From Eledone cirrhosa (Eukaryota > Mollusca > Cephalopoda > Octopoda > Eledonidae): a stretch of 64,000 nucleotides of DNA. Below, in pieces: positions 24,901 to 39,076 of the stretch. The notes beneath the pieces were generated by a model that was not told the origin of the DNA, ran no database searches, and saw only the letters and a program-made list of their open reading frames with translations. Positions within the stretch are counted from its first letter, which is position 1. Each line of letters begins with the position of its first letter. The position numbers and the translations under genes are program-made. The stretch covers positions 4,717,546 through 4,781,545 of the forward strand of contig OZ024759.1 in assembly GCA_964016885.1 (NCBI GenBank), written 5' to 3'.

Positions 24901-27900
24901 CAGTTGTTAGCTGTCGAGACACTACATCCTTTACAACCTCCATGGAACAAACTACCTGCATCAGTTGTTAGCTGTCGAGACACATCCTTTACAACCTCCA
25001 TGGAACAAACTACCTGCATCAGTTGTTAGCTGTCGAGACACTACATCCTTTACAACCTCCATGGAACAAACTCCCTGCATCAGTTGTTAGCTGTCGAGAC
25101 ACTACATCCTTTAAAACCTCTATGCTTCCTGAGATTCGTCAACGCTGCACCTGATGTCCCCCCCTTCCATACACAGCACACATGTATTTCATGACTCATA
25201 CACTGTTCCTTTTCTTGACATTTAAACATTATTCTATGTACTATACATGCACCTTTGATGAGTTGTAGTGCACCTGAGCATTGTACACAATAATTTCATT
25301 ATTATATTATTTTATACTCCAGTGGTATGACCTAAACTATATATAATCCATACTATATCTATACAATCTATATGATTTCCGTAACATCGATATTATGTCT
25401 ATATACTTGCCGATTCTCTACACTCCATACCAATGTTATACTATATATTCATGTGGCTATGATATCCCCTTTATATTGTAAGCACATAGCTTAGTAGTTA
25501 GAGCATTGGCCTTGCAATCGAAAGGTTGTGAGTTCAATTCTCAGACCGGGTGATGTGTTGTTTCCTTGAGCAGGACACTTTATTTCACATTGCTCCAGTT
25601 TACTCAGTTGTAGAAATGTGATGATAGGGACTGGAGTCCATTACATTCCACTGCAAAGTGGTCCTGGAGGTGCCACGGCAAAAAACACCCAATATTCACT
25701 GTAAATGAGGTTGGTGTTAGGAGGGGCATCCAGCTGTAGAAATCAAGCCAGAATCAGTTTCCGTCCCACCCTTGTAAGCAGGGAAAAGCAGACGTAAAAT
25801 GATGATGATGATGATTGTAACTCCAAAACAGTTTAAATCTACCTGTCTCACAGGTGTTACCTTCATAACCAGCACTACACCCTCCACTAAAACACACACC
25901 TGTCTCTGTGTTACACCTAGCTGTGTGTTACACCTATTGTCATCTTGACTCAATATATCATGTTAGAAACAAAGCTATACTACACAACTTACCTGTCTGA
26001 CAGTTGCTACCTTCAGAACCAGCAGTACATCCTCCACTAGAACACACACCTGTCTGTTTGTTACACCTGTTATTATCAGCACAGTGGCATGTGTGTTTAC
26101 AGTTAGCTCCAAATTTACCAATGTCACAGGCTGTAATATGAAATGTAATGTAAACAGTTTGAACAATTTCAAGATATAATATTTACAATTATTAACCTTT
26201 TTGATATCAAAATACCTGACACCGATTAACTGTTTTACTCTATATATTTATCTAAAAACTTCCCACTATAGTGTTATGTAAGAACTTTTGTTAGGTTATG
26301 TTCCAGCCAAAATATTAGTGATGAAAATCTCAGTTATATAACTATAGCCCTTCAAATTCTTCATTATATAAAAATTTGTTTAAAATCGTATGCAATATAT
26401 TTCTTTAGTAATATGGTAATGAAAAGATTAATGACATAGACAGTGTCTTTAAGTAGAAATATGGTAATGAAATGGTTAATGATATAGACAGTGTCTTTAA
26501 GTAGAGATATGGTAATGAAGGGATTAATGACATAGACAGTGTCTTTAAGTAGAGATATGTAATGAAAGGTTTAATGACATAGACAGTGTCTTTAAGTAGA
26601 AATATGGTAATGAAAGGGTTAATGATATAGACAGTGTCTTTAAGTAGAAATATGTAACGAAAGGATTAATGACATAGACAGTGTCTTTAAGTAGAGATAT
26701 GTAATGAAAGGGTTAATGACATAGACAGTGTCTTTAAGTAGAGATATGGTAATGAAAGGGTTAATGACATAGACAGTGTCTTTAAGTAGAAATATGGTAA
26801 TGAAAGGGTTAATGATATAGGTAGTGTCTTTAAGTAGAAATATGGTAATGAAAGGTTTAATGACATAGACGGTGTATTTAAGTAGAGATATGTAATGAAA
26901 GGTTTAATGACATAGACAGTGTCTTTAAGTAGAGATATGTAATGAAAGGATTAATGACATAGACGGTGTCTTTAAGTAGAGATATGTAATGAAAGGGTTA
27001 ATGACATAGACAGTGTCTTTAAGTAGAAATATGTAATGAAAGGATTAATGACATAGACGGTGTCTTTAAGTAGAGATATGTAATGAAAGGGTTAATGACA
27101 TAGACAGTGTCTTTAAGTAGAAATATGGTAATGAAAGGGTTAATGACATAGACAGTGTCTTTAAGTAGAGATATGTAATGAAAGGGTTAATGACATAGAC
27201 AGTGTCTTTAAGTAGAAATATGGCAATGAAAGGGTTAATGACATAGACAGTGTCTTTAAGTAGAGATATGTAATGAAAGGGTTAATGACATAGACAGTGT
27301 CTTTAAGTAGAAATATGGTAATGAAAGGGTTAATGACATAGACAGTGTCTTTAAGTAGAGATATGTAATGAAAGGTTTAATGACATAGACAGTGTCTTTA
27401 AGTAGAGATATGTAATGAAAGTTTTAATGACATGTCTTTAAGTAGAAATATGGTAATGAAAGAGTTAATGACATAGACAGTGTCTTTCATTAGAAATATG
27501 GTAATGAAAGGGTTAATGATATAGACAGTGTCTTTCATTAGAAATATGGTAATGAAAGGGTTAATGATATAGACAGTGTCTTTCATTAGAAATATGGTAA
27601 TGAAGGGGTTAATGACATAGACTGTGTCTTTCATTAGAAATATGGTAATTAAAGGGTTAATGATATAGGTAGTGTCTTTAAGTAGAAATATGGTAATGAA
27701 AGGTTTAATGACATAGACGGTGTATTTAAGTAGAGATATGTAATGAAAGGTTTAATGACATAGACAGTGTCTTTAAGTAGAGATATGTAATGAAAGGATT
27801 AATGACATAGACGGTGTCTTTAAGTAGAGATATGTAATGAAAGGGTTAATGACATAGACAGTGTCTTTAAGTAGAAATATGTAATGAAAGGATTAATGAC

Positions 27901-30900
27901 ATAGACGGTGTCTTTAAGTAGAGATATGTAATGAAAGGGTTAATGACATAGACAGTGTCTTTAAGTAGAAATATGGTAATGAAAGGGTTAATGACATAGA
28001 CAGTGTCTTTAAGTAGAGATATGTAATGAAAGGGTTAATGACATAGACAGTGTCTTTAAGTAGAAATATGGCAATGAAAGGGTTAATGACATAGACAGTG
28101 TCTTTAAGTAGAGATATGTAATGAAAGGGTTAATGACATAGACAGTGTCTTTAAGTAGAAATATGGTAATGAAAGGGTTAATGACATAGACAGTGTCTTT
28201 AAGTAGAGATATGTAATGAAAGGTTTAATGACATAGACAGTGTCTTTAAGTAGAGATATGTAATGAAAGTTTTAATGACATGTCTTTCATTAGAAATATG
28301 GTAATGAAAGGGTTAATGATATAGACAGTGTCTTTCATTAGAAATATGGTAATGAAGGGGTTAATGACATAGACTGTGTCTTTCATTAGAAATATGGTAA
28401 TTAAAGGGTTAATGACATAGACAGTGTCTTTCATTAGAAATATGGTAATGAAAGGGTTAATCACATAGACGGTGTCTTTAAGTAGAGATATGTAATGAAA
28501 GGGTTAATGATATAGACAGTGTCTTTAAGTAGAGATATGTAATGAAAGGGTTAATGATATAGACAGTGTCTTTAAGTAGAGATATGGTAATGAAAGGGTT
28601 AATGACATAGACAGTGTCTTTAAGTAGAGATATGTAATGAAAGGATTAATGACATAGACGGTGTCTTTAAGTAGAGATATGTAATGAAAGGGTTAATGAT
28701 ATAGACAGTGTCTTTAAGTAGAGATATGGTAATGAAAGGGTTAATGACATAGACAGTGTCTTTAAGTAGAGATATGTAATGAAAGGGTTAATGACATAGA
28801 CAGTGTCTTTAAGTAGAAATATGGTAATGAAAGGGTTAATGACATAGACAGTGTCTTTAAGTAGAGATATGTAATGAAAGGTTTAATGATATAGACAGTG
28901 TCTTTAAGTAGAAATATGGTAATGAAAGGGTTAATGACATAGACAGTGTCTTTAAGTAGAGATATGTAATGAAAGTTTTAATGACATGTCTTTAAGTAGA
29001 AATATGGTAATGAAAGAGTTAATGACATAGACAGTGTCTTTCATTAGAAATATGGTAATGAAAGGGTTAATGATATAGACAGTGTCTTTCATTAGAAATA
29101 TGGTAATGAAAGGGGTAATGACATAGACAGTGTCTTTAAGTAGAAATATGGTAATGAAAGGATTAATGACATAGACAGTGTCTTTCATTAGAAATATGGT
29201 AATGAAAGATTATATGATATAGACAGTGTCTTTAAGTAGAGATATGGTAATGAAAGGATTAATGACATAGACAGTGTCTTTAAGTAGAAACTTGGTAATG
29301 AAAAGTTTAATGACATAGAGTCTATGTCATTAAGCCTTAATCCAAATATTCAATTACTTTCAATCAAGAAACAAATGCAAATATCCGACTAACTTGAATT
29401 TTCCCTCGGATTTTAAAATTATTTTACGTATTTTTTCTATATTAGTTTTTTGAACTTAATATTATTATTTTTCTATTGTATTTCTTTATAATTATGTGAA
29501 GGCAAAAATATTTTATATTGTAACTTTTTATGTTAAATAATAAATGACTATAAAACTATACAAATTTTATATACTATATATTATAATAATTTCACAAAAG
29601 TCGCATTTATAGGTATATCAACTTATGCGGCCTCCTTTATTACTGCCTAATTTAAATGTGGCCTCTAATGGTAAAAAGGTTCCTCTCCTCTGACATAGAC
29701 AGTGTCTTTCATTAGAAATATGGTAATGAAAGGGTTAATGACATAGACAGTGTCTTTAAGTAGAGATATGTAATGAAAGGGTTAATGATATAGACAGTGT
29801 CTTTAAGTAGAAATATGGTAATGAAAGGGTTAATGACATAGACAGTTTCTTTAAGTAGAGATATGTAATGAAAGTTTTAATGACATGTCTTTAAGTAGAA
29901 ATATGGTAATGAAAGAGTTAATGACATAGACAGTGTCTTTCATTAGAAATATGGTAATGAAAGGGTTAATGATATAGACAGTGTCTTTCATTAGAAATAT
30001 GGTAATGAAAGGGGTAATGACATAGACAGTGTCTTTAAGTAGAAATATGGTAATGAAAGGATTAATGACATAGACAGTGTCTTTCATTAGAAATATGGTA
30101 ATGAAAGATTAAATGATATAGACAGTGTCTTTAAGTAGAGATATGGTAATGAAAGGATTAATGACATAGACAGTGTCTTTAAGTAGAAACTTGGTAATGA
30201 AAAGTTTAATGACATAGAGTCTATGTCATTAAACCTTAATCCAAATATTCAATTACTTTCAAGGAAGAAACAAATGCAAATATCCGATTAACTTGAATTT
30301 TCCCTCGGATTTTAAAATTATTTTACGTATTTTTTCTATATTAGTTTTTTGAACTTAATATTATTATTTTTCTATTGTATTTCTTTATAATTATGTGAAG
30401 GCAAAAATATTTTATATTGTAACTTTTTATGTTAAATAATAAATGACTATAAAACTATACAAATTTTATATACTATATATTATAATAATTTCACAAAAGT
30501 CGCATTTATAGGTATATCAACTTATGCGGCCTCCTTTATTACTGCCTAATTTAAATGTGGCCTCTAAAGGTAAAAAGGTTCCTCTCCTCTGACATAGACA
30601 GTGTCTTTCATTAGAAATATGGTAATGAAAGGGTTAATGACATAGACAGTGTCTTTCATTAGAAATATGGTAATGAAAGGGTTAATGACATAGACAGTGT
30701 CTTTTATTAGAAATGTGGTAATGAAAGGGTTAATTACTACACCATATACCTGTCTGACAGTTGCTACTTTCATAACCAGCAGCACATCCTCCACTAGAAC
30801 ACACACCTGTCTGTTTGTTACATTTACTGTTGTCAGCACAGTGACATGTGTTGCCACAGTTGGCTCCAAATTTACCTGATTTACAGACTGGAAATAAAAT

Positions 30901-33900
30901 ATGAGAACAATGACAATTATAACAACATTTACACTATACAAGATAATAAATATCACAATATTATATCATCTATATTATAGTGTTGTCATCTATACCAGAG
31001 GTCGGCATCCTTTTGGGGCGTGCGGGCCACATTGCTATGGAGTGTCACACAGGCAGGCCACATTTCTATGCAGTGTCTCACTGGCAGGCCACATTGTTAC
31101 GAAGTGTCTTGTCAGTTGCTCACATTGTTATACAGTGTCTTGTCAGCAGGCCACATAGCTATGGAGTGTCTTGTCAGCAGGCCACATAGCTATGGAGTGT
31201 CTTGTCAGCAGGCCACATAGCTATGGAGTGCCTTGTCAGCAGGCCACATTTCTATAGAGTGTCTTGTCAGCAGGCCACATAGCTATGGAGTGTCTTGTCA
31301 GCAGGCCACATTGTTACGAAGTGTCTTGTCAGTTGCTCACATTGCAATACAGTGTCTTGTCAGCAGGCCACATAGCTATGGAGTGTCTCACCAGCAGGCC
31401 ACATTGCTATACAGTGTCTTGTCAGCAGGCCACATAGCTATACAGTGTCTTGTCAGCAGGCCATATTGCTATGGAGTGTCTCACGAGCAGGCCACATAGC
31501 TATGGAGTGTCTTGTCAGCAGGCCACATTGCTATAGAGTGTCTTGTCAGCAGGCCACATAGCTATGGAGTGTCTCACCAGCAGGCCACATTGCTATGCAG
31601 TGTCTCACCAGCAGGCCACATAGCTATGCAGTGTCTCACCAGCAGGCCACATAGCTATGCAGTGTCTCACCAGCAGGCCACATTGCTATGCAGTGTCTTG
31701 TCAGCAGGCCATATTGCTATGTAGTGTCTCACCAGCAGGCCACATAGCTATGTAGTGTCTCGTCAGCAGGCCACATAGCTATGGAGTGTCTTGTCGGCAG
31801 ACCACATAGCTATGCAGTGTCTCACTAGCAGGCCACATAGCTATGCAGTGTCTCACCAGCAGGCCACATTGCTATGTAGTGTCTCACCAGCAGGCCACAT
31901 TGCTATGTAGTGTCTCACCAGCAGGCCACATTGCTATGTAGTGTCTTGTCAGCAGGCCACATAGGTATGTAGTGTCTCGTCAACAGGCCACATAGCTATG
32001 TAGTGTCTCACCAGCAGGCCACATTGCTATGTAGTGTCTCACCAGCAGGCCACATTGCTATGTAGTGTCTCACCAGCAGGCCACATTGCTATGTAGTGTC
32101 TTGTCAGCAGGCCACATAGCTATGTAGTGTCTCGTCAGCAGGCCACATAGCTATGGAGTGTCTTGTCGGCAGGCCACATAGCTATGGAGTGTCTTGTCGG
32201 CAGGCCACATAGCTATGGAGTATCTCACCAGCAGGCCACATTGTTACGAAGTGTCTTGTCAGTTGCTCACATTGCAATACAGTGTCTTGTCAGCAGGCCA
32301 CATAGCTATGGAGTGTCTTGTCAGCAGGCCACATAGCTATGGAGTGTCTCACCAGCAGGCCACATTGCTATACAGTGTCTTGTCAGCAGGCCACATAGCT
32401 ATGGAGTGTCTTGTCAGCAGGCCACATAGCTATGGAGTGTCTCACCAGCACGCCACATTGCTATACAGTGTCTTGTCAGCAGGCCACATAGCTATACAGT
32501 GTCTTGTCAGCAGGCCATATTGCTATGGAGTGTCTCACCAGCAGGCCACATAGCTATGGAGTGTCTTGTCAGCAGGCCACATAGCTATGGAGTGTTTCAG
32601 CAGCAGGCCACATTGCTATGCAGTGTCTTGTCAGCAGGCCACATACAGTGTCTTGTCAGCAGGCCATATTGCTATGCAGTGTCTTGCCAGCAGGCCACAT
32701 TGCTATAGAGTGTCTTGTCAGCAGGCCACATAGCCATGGAGTGTCTCACCAGCAGGCCACATTGCTATGCAGTGTCTCACCAGCATGCCACATAGCTATG
32801 TAGTGTCTTGTAAACAGGCCACATAGCTATGCAGTGTCTCACCAGCAGGCCACATAGCTATGCAGTGTCTCACCAGCAGGCCACATTGCTATGCAGTGTC
32901 TCACCAGCAGGCCACATTGCTATGTAGTGTTTCACCAGCAGGCCACATTGCTATGTAGTGTCTCACCAGCAGGCCACATTGCTATGTAGTGTCTTGTCAG
33001 CAGGCCATATTGCTATGCAGTTTCTCACCAGCAGGCCACATAGCTATGTAGTGTCTTGTCAGCAGGCCACATAGCTATGCAGTGTCTCACCAGCAGGCCA
33101 CATTGCTATGCAGTGTCTCACCAGCAGGCCACATTGCTATGCAGTGTCTTGTCAGCAGGCCATATTGCTATGTAGTGTCTCACCAGCAGGCCACATAGCT
33201 ATGTAGTGTCTCGTCAGCAGGCCACATAGCTATGGAGTGTCTTGTCGGCAGGCCACATAGCTATGCAGTGTCTCACCAGCAGGCCACATAGCTATGCAGT
33301 GTCTCACCAGCAGGCCACATAGCTATGGAGTGTCTCACCAGCAGGCCACATAGCTATGGAGTGTCTCACCAGCAGGCCACATTGCTATGCAGTTTCTCAC
33401 CAGCAGGCCACATTGCTATGTAGTGTCTCACCAGCAGGCCACATTGCTATGCAGTTTCTCACCAGCAGGCTACATAGCTATGTAGTGTCTCACCAGCAGG
33501 CCACATAGCTATGTAGTGTCTCACCAGCAGGCCACATAGCTATGTAGTGTCTCACCAGCAGGCCACATAGCTATGTAGTGTCTCACCAGCAGGCCACATA
33601 GCTATGTAGTGTCTCGTCAGCAGGCCACATAGCTATGGAGTGTCTTGTCGGCAGGCCACATAGCTATGGAGTGTCTCACCAGCAGGCCACATAGCTATGT
33701 AGTGTCTCGTCAACAGGCCACTTAGCTATGGAGTGTCTTGTCAGCAGGCCACATTGCTATAGAGTGTCTTATCAGCAGGCCACATAGCTATGGAGTGTCT
33801 CACCAGCAGGCCACATTGCTATGCAGTGTCTCACCAGCAGGCCACATAGCTATGCAGTGTCTCACCAGCAGGCCACATAGCTATGCAGTGTCTCACCAGC

Positions 33901-36900
33901 AGGCCACATTGCTATGCAGTGTCTTGTCAGCAGGCCATATTGCTATGTAGTGTCTCACCAGCAGGCCACATAGCTATGTAGTGTCTCGTCAGCAGGCCAC
34001 ATAGCTATGGAGTGTCTTGTCGGCAGACCACATAGCTATGCAGTGTCTCACTAGCAGGCCACATAGCTATGCAGTGTCTCACCAGCAGGCCACATTGCTA
34101 TGTAGTGTCTCACCAGCAGGCCACATTGCTATGTAGTGTCTCACCAGCAGGCCACATTGCTATGTAGTGTCTTGTCAGCAGGCCACATAGCTATGTAGTG
34201 TCTCGTCAACAGGCCACATAGCTATGTAGTGTCTCACCAGCAGGCCACATTGCTATGTAGTGTCTCACCAGCAGGCCACATTGCTATGTAGTGTCTCACC
34301 AGCAGGCCACATTGCTATGTAGTGTCTTGTCAGCAGGCCACATAGCTATGTAGTGTCTCGTCAGCAGGCCACATAGCTATGGAGTGTCTTGTCGGCAGGC
34401 CACATAGCTATGGAGTGTCTCACCAGCAGGCCACATGGCTATGGAGTATCTCACCAGCAGGCCACATTGTTACGAAGTGTCTTGTCAGTTGCTCACATTG
34501 CAATACAGTGTCTTGTCAGCAGGCCACATAGTTATGGAGTGTCTTGTCAGCAGGCCACATAGCTATGGAGTGTCTCACCAGCAGGCCACATTGCTATACA
34601 GTGTCTTGTCAGCAGGCCACATAGCTATGGAGTGTCTTGTCAGCAGGCCACATAGCTATGGAGTGTCTCACCAGCAGGCCACATTGCTATACAGTGTCTT
34701 GTCAGCAGGCCACATAGCTATACAGTGTTTTGTCAGCAGGCCATATTGCTATGGAGTGTCTCACCAGCAGGCCACATAGCTATGGAGTGTCTTGTCAGCG
34801 GGCCACATAGCTATGGAGTGTTTCACCAGCAGGCCACATAGCTATGCAGTGTCTTGTCAGCAGGCCACATACAGTGTCTTGTCAGCAGGCCATATTGCTA
34901 TGCAGTGTCTTGTCAGCAGGCCACATTGCTATAGAGTGTCTTGTCAGCAGGCCACATAGCCATGGAGTGTCTCACCAGCAGGCCACATTGCTATGCAGTG
35001 TCTCACCAGCATGCCACATAGCTATGTAGTGTCTTGTAAACAGGCCACATAGCTATGCAGTGTCTCACCAGCAGGCCACATAGCTATGCAGTGTCTCACC
35101 AGCAGGCCACATTGCTATGCAGTGTCTCACCAGCAGGCCACATTGCTATGTAGTGTCTCACCAGCAGGCCACATTGCTATGTAGTGTCTCACCAGCAGGC
35201 CACATTGCTATGTAGTGTCTTGTCAGCAGGCCATATTGCTATGCAGTTTCTCACCAGCAGGCCACATAGCTATGTAGTGTCTTGTCAGCAGGCCACATAG
35301 CTATGCAGTGTCTCACCAGCAGGCCACATTGCTATGCAGTGTCTCACCAGCAGGCCACATTGCTATGCAGTGTCTTGTCAGCAGGCCATATTGCTATGTA
35401 GTGTCTCACCAGCAGGCCACATAGCTATGTAGTGTCTCGTCAGCAGGCCACATAGCTATGGAGTGTCTTGTCGGCAGGCCACATAGCTATGCAGTGTCTC
35501 ACCAGCAGGCCACATAGCTATGCAGTGTCTCACCAGCAGGCCACATAGCTATGGAGGTTAGCCAGGTTAATTTTAAGGCCTTTTGATTCTAGGCCATGTT
35601 TGGAATTTCTTCTCTAGCTCGGCCATTGATTCAGCTATGAGCGTTAGATCATCTGCGTATAGGAGTTCCTATGGGCAGCCGGTCTTGAACTCCTCTGTTA
35701 TAGCCTGAAGGACAATAATAAATAGTAGGGGGCTAAGAACAGAGCCTTGATGGACACCAACTTTTACGCTAAACTCTTCACTATATTTGTTGTTAATTCT
35801 AACCTTACTGACTGTTTCTTTATACATGGCTTGTATAGCTCTCACAAGCCATTCATAAACACCGAGTTTTCTAAGAGCCCACCAGATAATGGAATGGGGG
35901 ACTCTGTCGAAGGCTTTCTCCAAGTCGACAAAAGCTAAGTATAGGGGTTTACTTTTAGCTAGGTACTTCTCCTGTAGTTGTCGTACAATGAAAAGAGCGT
36001 CTGTGGTACTTTTGCCTGACACAAACCCGAACTGCATTTCATCTAGATCAATTCTCTCTCTGATTAGTTGCGCTATTACTTTTTCTGTGACCTTCATGAC
36101 CTGGTCGATTAATTTAATGCCTCTATAGTTACTCCTATCTAGGGCATCTCCTTTACCCTTGTAACAGTTAATGATGCTGCTGCTACGCCAGTCCTTCGGA
36201 ACAACCCCATTCTGTACGACTTGGTTTACTATCCGGGTGACCATGGTGTGTCCCACCGTTCCAGATGCCTTCAGTATCTCAGCAACTATTTCCGAAGGCC
36301 CAGCCGCCTTACCCGTCTTCATATCTTTGATTGCCTTACTTATTATACTACCCTCGACTAACACTGCTGGTCCCTCTATTGGATCGATGTGGGGGAGACT
36401 GTCTTTCTCCCATTTATTCTCCTCATTTAGTAGCCTTTCGTAGTGACACTTCCAAGCTACCTTCTTATCAGCATCGGTGATGGCAAGTACGCCATCATCA
36501 TTAAGTACACACTTCTCCCCAACAATATCACGGTTTTCCTTGACACATTGCCTAGCAATCCTGAACACCTCACGTTTTTGGTCCTCGCATTGTAGTACAT
36601 GCTTGGACTTTCTTTCCTCTGCTTCCCTTCTTTCGAAGTACACTTGTCTCCTAGCTTCCCTCCTGGCCACTTGATAGTTTTCTCTACTTCCCCATCCCGC
36701 CATACTTTCCAAGCCTGCTTTTTGGCCTTAATTGACCCCTCTACCTTACTGTTCCACCACCATGTTACTCTCCTCCTGCCTACAGGCCTGCTCCAGCCAC
36801 AGACTTCATCTGCCGCCATCAGCAGGTTTGCTTTCAGGAATTCCCACTGTTCCTCTATATTGTACGACTCTAATTGCTCTTCCTTACTGTCGAAAGCATC

Positions 36901-37868
36901 AAGTAATATGCTTTTAAATTTATTTCTGGCTGTGGGGTCCTTTAGCTTCCATATTTTCCTCCTGAGGATAGTCCTCTTCTGCTGTCTAGTACGTCTCGTC
37001 CTGACTATTAGGTCGCTAATTATCAGTCTATGTTGGGACGTGCATTCTTCATGGGGGAGGGATTTAGTGTTTACAACAGACACTCTGTCACGTCTTCTGG
37101 TAAGGATATAATCTACCTGGCTTGTGTGTTCCCCCGATCTATAGGTGATCAGGTGATTGTCTCGTTTTTTGAAGTTAGTGTTACAGATAGTTAGGTTATT
37201 TGCGTCACAGAATTCCAGGATTCTGGAGCCTTCCACATTTCTAGTACCAAACCCATAGCCTCCATGGATTCCGTCGTAGCCGTCACAATGTTGTCCAACG
37301 TGACCATTTAGGTCGCCTGCAATAATTATATAGTCACTGTCAGATATTTGGGAGGTAGTTAGCAACAGTGTCTCATAGAATCTGTCTTTTATAGAGCCAG
37401 GCAGTCTGGATTGGGGTGCGTACGCAGATATTACTGTCACCGTAGTTCTATTGAGGACAAGTCTTATTTTAATTATTCTGTCGTTCCCTATATTTACGTC
37501 TATTATCTTATCTGCCCACTTTTCTGCTACCATGATTCCTACCCCACCCAGCCTATTGTCATTTCCCACCCAGAAAAGCTTATAGCATCGTTTTTTACCC
37601 ACAATGAATCTAGCAGACCCACCCTCCACCTGGTCTCTTGGATACAGCAAACATCAACCTCCTTACGTTCAAGCATTTCTACAACCTCGTTGGAGCGACC
37701 CTTTAAGGTGCCTACATTCATGGTACCAACTCTGAAGTTTTGGATTGCGTTTGGTGGGTGGGAGCGGTGGGGCACGGGGGGAGATGGGGTTATGTTAGCC
37801 ATCCGCGGCCGAAACAAAGAGGAGGAGTGCTCGCATTCTCGTCCACGAGGTGAATGAGGTGAATTTGT

Positions 37869-37932
<64 letters not shown>

Positions 37933-38497
37933 TCAATACATAAACAGAGAAAGCCTTAAGCGATACTCTGACCAACACCATCTCACTCAACAAACATTAG
38001 GATATACCTAAGTATTTTCCTAATTTAGTGTTTGGGGTGCTAACAAATCAGTATTTCGTGGATAGCTGGTTGTATTATTTTATATGAGACATTATTAAAT
38101 AAATATCTCTTTCCTTCCAGACGGCCGTTTCTTTATAAGATTTCTACAATTTGGGATAAATAATTTCCAGGTTATGTAGAAACTTGTATATAATCCATAG
38201 TTTTATACACAAGCGGGCTCTTATAAACTCATCAGTGGATGCCCAAATAATATCGATATAAGAATTATATCGACATTAATAGATTAGTGATGGTCTCCCT
38301 CAGCGCTAAGAAGATCCAGCGCTTAGAAAATCCAGCAGTCCTCTCAAAGATAAAATACACGCTGTCCCCAAGAGGGTAAAGGGAGGTCATCTTAAAATAA
38401 AACAATATACACGCTGGTCATTTAAACCTGTTAGGTATTAACCACGTGTATAAGAACTCAATTGGATATTAAAAGAATAACCATATGTATAGACAAT

Positions 38498-38543
<46 letters not shown>

Positions 38544-39017
38544 TATATATATAAATAAATCTATAGAGCAAATATTTCTAATATTTCAGATCAGTGGTTG
38601 GCGTTGGGAAGGGCATCCAGCCGTAAAAAAACAGTCAGAAACTCTCGTATATGAGCGAGACATGGTCACCCGACCCAACATGCCTCTAAATGGGACAACC
38701 CTGTCTAACCCAAGCTAGCATGGAAGATAGACGTTAATTGATGATGATGATGATGATACATATATATATATAGCTACATTACACCACTTACCTGTCTGAC
38801 AGTTGCTACCTTCATAACCAGCAGTACACCCTCCACTGTAACACACACCTGTCTCTGTGTTACATTTGCTGTTGTCTGCACAGTGACAATTTCTACTACA
38901 GCTGGGACCAAACTTTCCTACAGGACACACCATAGAAAATATTTAAAATTCACTTCTAATATTCACTCACTTTTTTCAGGTAACATGTTTGATGTTTGTA
39001 AAACCTATGAAGACCTG

Positions 39018-39076
<59 letters not shown>

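Larger units (their letters stand above)
26400..30740. repeat. 47/48-bp tandem array with higher-order duplications
   Basis: Unit: GACATAGACAGTGTCTTTAA, GTAGAGATATGTAATGAAAG, GGTTAAT. A second type has CATTAGAAATATGG in place of AAGTAGAGATATG. A segment beginning with a GATATAGGTAGTGTC variant recurs at about 26815 and 27658 (~843 bp apart). A block including the non-repeat insert 29340-29690 recurs at 30230-30590 (~890-900 bp apart). The array ends about 15 bp from the donor of the 30750-30887 exon. Confidence 0.95.

Noticed and set aside
27398..30087. Repeated [16 protein letters not shown] frames
   Set aside because: They are translations of the 48-bp satellite, not genes.
31000..35571. 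CRISPR-like regular repeats
   Set aside because: Units are directly contiguous with no unique spacers, no cas genes, and the genome is eukaryotic.
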